64,000 bases of DNA, from NCBI RefSeq assembly GCF_017309955.1, contig NZ_CP021248.1, forward strand, positions 930,001 through 994,000. The letters run 5' to 3'. This stretch comes from Novosphingobium sp. KA1. Its GTDB lineage: Bacteria > Pseudomonadota > Alphaproteobacteria > Sphingomonadales > Sphingomonadaceae. The position numbers were made by a program, and so were the translations under genes. The number at the start of each line of letters is the position of its first letter. Positions within the stretch are counted from its first letter, which is position 1. Of this stretch, positions 51,020 to 57,737 are shown piece by piece. Below the pieces are notes generated by a model, which worked only from the letters and a program-made list of their open reading frames with translations, was not told where the DNA came from and did no database searches.

Positions 51020-54000
51020 ATGTTTCGTTTCACTGGGCGCTTTGCCGGGGTGTCTTCGCTTGCCTTGACCATGGGTGGTCTGGCGGCCGGTCTGGCCATT
51101 GCACCGCAAGTGCAGGCCGCGGATGCCCATCTGTATGCTTTCGCGATTCCCTCGCAGGACCTGGCGCGGGCCCTGCAGGAATTTTCGCGGGTGACCGGAA
51201 CGCCGGTGGCCGCCTCGCCCGATGCGCTGCGGGGGCGTCGCAGCCAGGCGATTGCGGGCACCATGTCGGCGCAAGCGGCACTGGCGCGCCTGATCGATGG
51301 CGCCCATGTCGCCGCCCAGCGCCGCGGCGGCACGATCATCGTCAAGCCGCTGCCGATTGCCGTCACCCCTGCGGCGGTGGCATCGCCGGCCCGTCGTGCG
51401 GCGACGTTCGAGCCTGCCGGGGCCCAGCTTGCACCGGTGGAACCGGCCAGCGAGGACATCGTGGTGACCGGCTATATCGAGGCCGTCGAGCGGTCGCTGG
51501 AGACCAAGCGGAACAACGATACGGTGTCCGACACGATCACCGCGGACGACATGGGCAAGCTGCCCGCCAACAACGTCTCCGAAGCGCTGGCGCGCATGCC
51601 CGGCGTCAACGCCGTGCGCGATGCCACTACCGGTGAGGGCGACCGCATCACCGTGCGCGGGCTGTCGACCGAACTGAACAACTACTCCATTAACGGCGTG
51701 CGCCTTGGCGGCGCCGGTTCGCGGGACAACAACTTCTACCGCGGCGTGCGCCTCTCGGTGCTGCCGCCGGACGGGATCAAGCAGATCACCGTCTACAAGA
51801 CGCTGACGCCGGACCGCGACGGCGATGCGCTGGGCGGATCGGTGGACATCTCCACCCCCACCGCCTTCGATCAGGATCCCCGGTATGTGCGTCTTTCCGC
51901 CGAAGGAGGCATGCTCGACAAGTACGATCACCGCAAGTACGGGCAGGTTTCGGGCGCCGTCGCCCGCCAGTTCAGCGACAATTTCGGCGTCTATGTTTCG
52001 GGCAACTGGAGCCACCGCAAGTCGCAGTTCGAGCAGAACGGGGTCGACGGCGACAACCAGCCGGACACCTGGTATTCGGACAGCGAGACGCTGGGCTGGG
52101 ATCCCAACCGCTTCGTGATGCGCGGCATGGACCTGGGCTTCGGGGAAACCGACGTGCGGCGCTGGGGCTTCAACACCAGCATCGACTATCGCTCGGATCA
52201 CCACGATTTCCACGTTCGCGGCCAGTACAACAAGTACCAGAAGAAGGAATTCCTCAACCGGCTGAACTTTCGCAACGATACCGGCAAGAATTCGACCCGG
52301 CTGGTGCAGGTCGATTCCGCCAATGCCGGGCTTGCCCAGCCGGACGACACCGTCGTCGGCTATGACGACAAGCTGGGCCGGATCTACGGTTATACCACCG
52401 CGCAGATCGTCGATCAGGATGGAGACGGCCTGATCACCGATGCCGACCGCAAGACCAAGTCGTTCTACAGTCTCTACGGGGGATCGGGCACCTGGGACCC
52501 GCAAGGTTTCCGTCTGCGCCGGTTCTGGGAAGCCACCAACGAGAGCGGCAACCTTGCAACCGCAAACGTCGGCGGCGTTTCCCGGTTCGGCACGGTGACG
52601 CTCGACTACGATGTGTCCTATTCGCAGTCGCAGGACAATCTGGACGACGGCTATACGCTCGAATTCCGCAGCGACAAATACGGCTGGCTGGGCAACACCG
52701 GGGTGCTGTTCAGCAGTTCCGACGATGCCCGTTTCCCCAAGTGGCTGCTGAATGCCGCCGGCATGGAGGCGGTGCAGGACCCTTCGCAATACGCTTTCAG
52801 CAGTCTTGAAGGCGAAGTGGGGGGCAGCCGCGAGAAGCTTTGGCAGGCCCAGTTCAACCTCGAGTGGAAGCCCGACATTTCCTGGCTGGAATCGATCAAG
52901 GCGGGTGGCAAGTTCTACGATTCCCGCCGTCACACGTTTTCCGGATCGTTCCTCGAACTGGAAGCCGACGGCACCATGGCGGACTTTTCCGATTTCTACG
53001 GCAAGGAAGTCACCAGCCTGTTCGGCGGCGCCTATAGCGGCCTCTATCGGCTGGGCACGACGATCGACAATTCCAGCATGCTGGCCGAACTCCAGCGCGC
53101 GGAAAAGGGTGAAAGCACGATCTTCGAAGGTTTCGCCGTCGATCCCGCCAATGCCGAGATTTCCGACGAGGACAGCTTCCGCTTCAACGAGCGCGTGATC
53201 GCCGGTTATGCCATGGCCACTGCACGCTTCGGCAAGGCGCAAGTGATCGCCGGCCTGCGCCTCGAAGCCACCCGCAACCGGATCGAGGCCTACAACCTCG
53301 ACCAGGTGCAGGGCCAGCGCTATACCACCGACAGTTCCAGCTTCTCCAACCTGCTGCCCTCGGTCCACGTCAACTACGATCTGGACGGCAAGACCAAGCT
53401 GCGCGGCGCGGTCTGGACCAGCTTCGCGCGCCCGGACATCGCCCGCATGAGCTCGGCGCGTGAATATGGCTATGACACCGATCCCGATGGCGACGGCGAG
53501 CAGAACCCGATCTCGCAATGGATCCTGACGTCGATTTCGCAGGGCAACCCGAACCTGAAGCCGATGCGCTCGCTGAACCTCGACATGTCGCTGGAGCACT
53601 ATGCGGGCCGGACGGGAGCCTATTCGGTGGCGCTCTACTACAAGCACATCACCAATTTCCTGTTCCGTTCCTCGTCCAGCAACATCCGCAACGGAACCCT
53701 GGGCGAGAACGTCAATCCCGAAGGCGTGGCGATCTCCATGCCGAACAATGGCAAGTGGGCCGAAGTCTACGGCGTTGAATTCAGTGCCCAGCAATTGCTG
53801 CACTGGCTGCCGGGCGTGCTGAGTTCGCTGGGCGTCGGCGGCAACCTGACCCTGCAACGCTCGAAGGCGGTGACCGGCCTGTCGTGGCACCCGGAAGGCT
53901 ATACGCTGCCGCTGATGGAGACACCCGATACCATCGCCAACCTCCAGTTGTTCTGGGAACGCAAGGGTTGGGAAGTCTACGGCGCGTGGAACTACCAGTC

Positions 54001-54235
54001 GAAGTTCATGGGCGGCATCCAGGACTTCGGCAACAACCCTTATGAACAGGCCTATAGCTTCGTGGACCTGACCTTGCGCAAGACCTTCCTGAAGAAGTCC
54101 TCGGTGCAGCTTCAGGTCCAGAACCTCTTCGATGCGCATACCTATTGGGAAACCGTATCGTCCGGAACCGGGGCGAGCCGCGCCTACATCAAGAACGGGC
54201 GCACGATCTCGCTCGGCTTCAATCTGATCTTCTGA
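51020..54235 (+). CDS. STN-type TonB-dependent receptor with EF-hand-like loop
   Basis: 1071-residue outer-membrane receptor; ATG 51020 has GGGGG 9 nt upstream. Signal peptide 1-34, STN about 37-105 (YAFAIPSQDLARALQEFSRVTG, ALARLIDGAHV). TonB box SEDIVVTGYIEA, plug with KLPANNVSEALARMPGV and DRITVRGLSTELNNYSING. The barrel ends SLGFNLIF. Residues 465-476 (DQDGDGLITDAD) match a 12-residue EF-hand calcium loop at every key position, unusual in this family. A low-GC leader (50905-50960) precedes it. The adjacent phosphatase suggests a phosphorylated substrate. Confidence 0.92.
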   Translation: MFRFTGRFAGVSSLALTMGGLAAGLAIAPQVQAADAHLYAFAIPSQDLARALQEFSRVTGTPVAASPDALRGRRSQAIAGTMSAQAALARLIDGAHVAAQRRGGTIIVKPLPIAVTPAAVASPARRAATFEPAGAQLAPVEPASEDIVVTGYIEAVERSLETKRNNDTVSDTITADDMGKLPANNVSEALARMPGVNAVRDATTGEGDRITVRGLSTELNNYSINGVRLGGAGSRDNNFYRGVRLSVLPPDGIKQITVYKTLTPDRDGDALGGSVDISTPTAFDQDPRYVRLSAEGGMLDKYDHRKYGQVSGAVARQFSDNFGVYVSGNWSHRKSQFEQNGVDGDNQPDTWYSDSETLGWDPNRFVMRGMDLGFGETDVRRWGFNTSIDYRSDHHDFHVRGQYNKYQKKEFLNRLNFRNDTGKNSTRLVQVDSANAGLAQPDDTVVGYDDKLGRIYGYTTAQIVDQDGDGLITDADRKTKSFYSLYGGSGTWDPQGFRLRRFWEATNESGNLATANVGGVSRFGTVTLDYDVSYSQSQDNLDDGYTLEFRSDKYGWLGNTGVLFSSSDDARFPKWLLNAAGMEAVQDPSQYAFSSLEGEVGGSREKLWQAQFNLEWKPDISWLESIKAGGKFYDSRRHTFSGSFLELEADGTMADFSDFYGKEVTSLFGGAYSGLYRLGTTIDNSSMLAELQRAEKGESTIFEGFAVDPANAEISDEDSFRFNERVIAGYAMATARFGKAQVIAGLRLEATRNRIEAYNLDQVQGQRYTTDSSSFSNLLPSVHVNYDLDGKTKLRGAVWTSFARPDIARMSSAREYGYDTDPDGDGEQNPISQWILTSISQGNPNLKPMRSLNLDMSLEHYAGRTGAYSVALYYKHITNFLFRSSSSNIRNGTLGENVNPEGVAISMPNNGKWAEVYGVEFSAQQLLHWLPGVLSSLGVGGNLTLQRSKAVTGLSWHPEGYTLPLMETPDTIANLQLFWERKGWEVYGAWNYQSKFMGGIQDFGNNPYEQAYSFVDLTLRKTFLKKSSVQLQVQNLFDAHTYWETVSSGTGASRAYIKNGRTISLGFNLIF

Positions 54236-54247
54236 GGTTTACCCGCA

Positions 54248-55510
54248 ATGACCGTTCGCATCCTCGCCGGCGCCCTGCTTCTGGGCGCCGCTGTTCCCGC
54301 CGCCCTGCACGCACAGGACACGCCGGTTCCGCTCGCCGCGGCAACCATCGCGCCCGAGCGTATCGTGCTCAATCTCACCGCCCGGTCGGCCACCGAGATG
54401 GCGGTGACCTGGCGTTCCGCGCCGGGATCGGCCGGACTGGTGCAATATGCCCGGGCGACCAGCGGCCCCGACTATGTGAAGACGCCGAAAACACAGGCGG
54501 CAACGACCGATGACGCCACCCTGCCCGTGCGCGAGGATCCTGCCTTTCGCGCCGCCTATCATTCGGCGGTCCTGAAGGGGCTCGATCCCGACACCGTCTA
54601 TGCCTACCGCGTGGGAGACGGCGCACACTGGTCCGAATGGTTCCAGTTCCGCACCGCGAAGAAAGAGGCGGCGCCGTTCCGCTTCATCTACATGGGGGAC
54701 ATGCAGAACAACATTCTGTCCGAAGCCTCGCGCACCTTGCGCATGGCGTTCCGGCAGGCGGGCGATGCGGCTTTCGTGATCCACGCCGGCGATCTGGTCA
54801 ACCGGCACGACAGCGACGCGGAATGGGGCGAATGGTTCGCGTCGGGCGGGTTCCTCTATGCCCAGACGCCGCAGATGCCGACGCCGGGAAACCATGAATA
54901 TGTGAAGGATGAAACCGCGCGGGCCGGATCGTCGATCACCGGGCAGTGGCGCCGCCAGTTCACGCTGCCGGACGATGGCCCGGCGGACGCGCCGGCCGGG
55001 CGGGAAACCAACTGGTACACCGACTACCAGGGGCTGCGCCTGATCTCGATCGATTCCATGCAGGTGGACCGCGACGAGAGCGCCCGCAAGGCGATCGTGA
55101 CATGGCTCGAGGGCCTGCTGGCCGACAATCCGAACCGCTGGACGGTCATGTTCCTGCACTTCCCGCTGTTTTCCAGCGATCCCGACCGGGACAATCCCAA
55201 GGTGCGGGCGGCGCTGAAACCGCTGATCGACAAGTACCATGTCGACCTTGTCCTGCAGGGGCATGACCATGGATATGCCCGCGGAGCGATCGGCATCGAC
55301 GGTCCCGTGGCCGATGGGCAAGGGGCGACTTACGCCGTCTCGGTGGCGGGGCCCAAGATGTACGATGTCGGCGCGCTGCCCTGGGCGCGCAAGTCGGTCT
55401 CGCGCACCCAGGCGTTTCAGGTGATCGACGTCAGCCCGGACGCGCTGACCTACCATGCCTATACCGCGACAGGTGAGGATCTGGATTCCGTGACGCTTCG
55501 TAAACGCTAG
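54248..55510 (+). CDS. Purple-acid-phosphatase-like metallophosphoesterase
   Basis: 420-residue secreted phosphatase. Signal peptide 1-22 (ending LHAQ). Residues about 35-130 form a fibronectin-like N-terminal domain (SATEMAVTWRSAPG, LDPDTVYAYRVGDG) as in purple acid phosphatases. The metallophosphatase core shows MGDMQ, HAGDLVN, PGNHEY, LHFPLF and QGHDHGYARG, the five metal-ligand blocks. It begins 12 bp after the STN-type receptor and is the last gene of the sigma-FecR-receptor set, so it probably releases phosphate or dephosphorylates the receptor's ligand in the periplasm. An IS110-type element sits directly downstream. Confidence 0.9.
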   Translation: MTVRILAGALLLGAAVPAALHAQDTPVPLAAATIAPERIVLNLTARSATEMAVTWRSAPGSAGLVQYARATSGPDYVKTPKTQAATTDDATLPVREDPAFRAAYHSAVLKGLDPDTVYAYRVGDGAHWSEWFQFRTAKKEAAPFRFIYMGDMQNNILSEASRTLRMAFRQAGDAAFVIHAGDLVNRHDSDAEWGEWFASGGFLYAQTPQMPTPGNHEYVKDETARAGSSITGQWRRQFTLPDDGPADAPAGRETNWYTDYQGLRLISIDSMQVDRDESARKAIVTWLEGLLADNPNRWTVMFLHFPLFSSDPDRDNPKVRAALKPLIDKYHVDLVLQGHDHGYARGAIGIDGPVADGQGATYAVSVAGPKMYDVGALPWARKSVSRTQAFQVIDVSPDALTYHAYTATGEDLDSVTLRKR

Positions 55511-55511
55511 A

Positions 55512-56517
55512 GTATCCGTGATGATCAAGCCTGAGATTGCGCCCAGCATCTATCGGCTTTGAGCAAAGCGTTTGCGGTCACGACGAGTTTTCGCATGACG
55601 GCGGTGATGGCGATTTTGGCGGGCTTTCCTGCGGTGACGAGTTGTTGGTATTTTGCCTTGAGATCAGGGTTGTATCGGGCGGCGACGAGGGCCGGCATAT
55701 AGAGGGCCTGCCTCACGTTGGCACGTCCGCCGCGGATGAAGCTTTTGCCTTTCCATTGTCCGGATTGCCGCGCGATCGGTGCAAGGCCGGCAAGGGACGC
55801 GGCCTGCTTGTTCTCAAGGCTGCCGAGTTCGGGCATGGTGGCGATGAGCTGGTTGGCGGTCAGCGTTCCCACACCCGCGATGCTGGTCAGTATCTGGTGT
55901 CGACGAGCGAGTACGGCATCGGCGGCGATCAGGTTGGAGATCTCGGCGTCGAGGGCCGCGATATGTCGATCGATCTGTTCGAGCCGCTGGCGACACTGGC
56001 GCTTGAGAAACGCGATGGTGAGATTTTTCTCACGATTTTTGAGCGCGGTGCGATCACGAACCAAGCCGTCTCGGGCATTGATGAGTTCCGCCATTTGGGT
56101 CTGCTGTGCGCTTCGAGCGGGTCTGACCGCTGGCTGCAAGGTTGCGGCCATACGAGCCAGCAGGATGGCGTCAATGCGATCAGTCTTGGCCAATGTGCCA
56201 GTCGCCTGGGCGAAGCGCCGGGCCCGTTCAGGGTTGAGCTTCACACAAGGCCAGTTGGTCAGCGCCGCCTCCAGTGCGCGATGATAGGTTCCGGTTGCCT
56301 CGTAGGCGATCCGTTCGATCGGCCATTGTCGCAGCCAGGCGATCAGCGCCTTGTGCCCCTTGGCGGTATTGGCAAACTGGCGCTCGGCGCCGACGGGGTA
56401 GGCATGGCAATCGAGGCTCGCTTTGGAGATGTCGATGCCGATTGTCTGTGGTAGATTGTCGCTCATCTTTTCCGCTGTCCCATGCTTGTCATCCGGGTCC
56501 AAAACCCCGGTATCCGT
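55512..56517. mobile_element. IS110-family insertion sequence (ends tentative)
   Basis: Contains one transposase gene. GTATCCGT occurs at both sides (55512-55519 and 56510-56517), which may mark the insertion. If so, the element would be about 1 kb with a very short upstream non-coding end. IS110-type elements normally lack terminal inverted repeats and carry a structured RNA in a non-coding end, so the true upstream boundary may lie further right, near 56640. It lies directly after the phosphatase stop. Confidence 0.55.
55525..56466 (-). CDS. IS110-family transposase (DEDD recombinase)
   Basis: 313 residues from ATG 56466 (MSDNLPQTIGIDIS); an in-frame start 12 codons upstream is less likely. 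The N-terminal RuvC-like DEDD domain shows IGIDISKASLD, YEATGTYH and KTDRIDAILLAR with the acidic residues. The C-terminal transposase-20 domain shows LTSIAGVGTLTANQLIATMPE, SLAGLAPIARQSGQ and the catalytic-Ser region around KSFIRGGRANVRQALYM. It is intact, so the element may still be active. It is on the minus strand, tail to tail with the phosphatase gene. Confidence 0.93.
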   Translation of the reverse strand: MSDNLPQTIGIDISKASLDCHAYPVGAERQFANTAKGHKALIAWLRQWPIERIAYEATGTYHRALEAALTNWPCVKLNPERARRFAQATGTLAKTDRIDAILLARMAATLQPAVRPARSAQQTQMAELINARDGLVRDRTALKNREKNLTIAFLKRQCRQRLEQIDRHIAALDAEISNLIAADAVLARRHQILTSIAGVGTLTANQLIATMPELGSLENKQAASLAGLAPIARQSGQWKGKSFIRGGRANVRQALYMPALVAARYNPDLKAKYQQLVTAGKPAKIAITAVMRKLVVTANALLKADRCWAQSQA

Positions 56518-56769
56518 TCGGGCCTGATGGAAAAGAAAGGGGCGATCCTACTCTAACCCGGTCCCTTAACGACCGGCGGTTTCGCGATCCGTCCCCTTCC
56601 GCCCGGACCGGGGTGGCCACCCCGGTCCGGGCAATCCAGCATGGCCCAAACGGACGGTAATGTCATAAGACAAGCGTTTTCCCGGCAGGCACCGGACGGC
56701 TCCATGGCGCCCCGTGCCTGCCGCCAGACGATGGACCGCGAGGAGCGTTGCCGGGCGGACGAACCGGCG
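56467..56769. other. Non-coding interval upstream of the IS110 transposase
   Basis: 303 bp between the transposase start and the HExxH gene stop. It holds a 6-bp stem (CCGGTC/GACCGG, 56558-56576) and a 32-bp perfect palindrome (56601-56632). The transposase-proximal part is where IS110-group elements encode their bridge RNA, so part of this stretch may belong to the IS. No protein-coding signal is convincing here. Confidence 0.5.
56601..56632. terminator. 32-bp perfect palindrome, possible bidirectional terminator
   Basis: The left arm GCCCGGACCGGGGTGG is followed directly by its exact reverse complement, giving a perfect palindrome with no spacer. It sits between the phosphatase (before IS insertion) and the convergent HExxH gene, a natural place for a shared terminator that the IS has since separated from the phosphatase. 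There is no T-run. It could alternatively be part of the IS RNA. Confidence 0.45.
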
Positions 56770-57663
56770 TCAGCAGGCGCTTGCCTTGCGCGGTCTGGGC
56801 GGCGTCAGGCGGGCAGGGTGGTTGTAGAACGCGTCCGCGGCGATGTGGTGGCCGGGCGCGTAGACTTCGGCGAGAACCGCATGGAGCATCGGGTCGAAGG
56901 CGCGCAGGTCGCGGTCGGACAGCAGCACTGTACCGTCGTGGCGGTAGGCCATGTTGGAATTGAACCAGAACTGGGTGCCTTCCGCCCAGTATTCCTGGAT
57001 CGTCACCGAGGCATAGTCCCCTTTCCACAGGCCCTGGTCGAGGGCGTGGCGGTAGGCCTGCTCGACGCGGCCGTAGAGCGCCGGGTCGATGCGCTCCACC
57101 GCCGAGAGGATGTTGTGCGAGAATTCGTGGACGAGGATGTTCTCGCCGTAATAGCGCGTGCCCGGCACCGCGAGCAGGTTCTCGGCGGCGCCGGTGGTGT
57201 AGAGGCCGCCCATGCCGCGCGCGCGGGCGTTCCAGTACTGGGCATCGGTCATCGCCGCGATCCCGGTGGCGTAGTTGGCCCGTTCGCACGGTGTCAGGCG
57301 CGGATCGTCGGCGGCGGGTTTTTTCCAGTCGCGCTGTTCGGGCAGGTCCATGGTGCCCTCGTCGATCGCCATGACGCCGACGCGCGCGCCGCTGCGCACC
57401 AGTTCCGCCCGGATGTCGGGGCGCCTGGCGGTTTCGGCCAGCACGATGTCCCGCGCTACCCTCAGGGCCTCGTCGGGAACCTTCGCGGACGAGACGACCG
57501 GGATCCCGGCGGCATCGAGATACTTGGCGTAGAAGGGATCGAGACCGAGCGAGGCCGGCGGCGGGGCGACTGCGGCGCCCGCCCCGGTGGTGCCCGGCGA
57601 GGCGGCGGCCAGCGCCGACCAAAGCGAAAGGGCCAGCAGGCCGCGCGGGAATGGGTGGGGCAT
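56770..57663 (-). CDS. Putative secreted zinc metallopeptidase-like protein (HExxH)
   Basis: 297 residues with a signal peptide (about 1-28). HEFSH provides a zincin HExxH motif at about residue 179, and EYWAEGTQ about 45 residues later could give a third ligand Glu, as in gluzincin-like enzymes. Asp/Trp-rich segments (YYGENILVHEFSHNIL, NSNMAYRHDG) are otherwise unfamiliar, and I do not recognise the exact family. It follows a TBDR on the same strand with a terminator-like hairpin between. It may process a ligand for that receptor, but this is only inferred from position. Confidence 0.75.
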   Translation of the reverse strand: MPHPFPRGLLALSLWSALAAASPGTTGAGAAVAPPPASLGLDPFYAKYLDAAGIPVVSSAKVPDEALRVARDIVLAETARRPDIRAELVRSGARVGVMAIDEGTMDLPEQRDWKKPAADDPRLTPCERANYATGIAAMTDAQYWNARARGMGGLYTTGAAENLLAVPGTRYYGENILVHEFSHNILSAVERIDPALYGRVEQAYRHALDQGLWKGDYASVTIQEYWAEGTQFWFNSNMAYRHDGTVLLSDRDLRAFDPMLHAVLAEVYAPGHHIAADAFYNHPARLTPPRPRKASAC

Positions 57664-57694
57664 AGCTCTTGTCTGGAAGGAAGGAAAAAGGGGG

Positions 57695-57724
57695 CGCTCC
57701 GGGAGCGTGTGTGCTCCCGGAGCG
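57695..57724 (-). terminator. Rho-independent terminator after the TBDR
   Basis: CGCTCCGGGAGC and GCTCCCGGAGCG form a perfect 12-bp stem with a 6-nt loop. On the minus strand it is followed by CCCCCTTTTTCC, a usable U-tract. It lies 14 bp past the TBDR stop and just before the HExxH gene, so it would limit read-through into that gene. Confidence 0.75.
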
Positions 57725-57737
57725 GAACCGCCCTCTC

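Noticed and set aside
50645..54139. 1164-codon antisense frame over FecR and the third STN receptor
   Set aside because: Shadow of two clear genes; no signal or domain.
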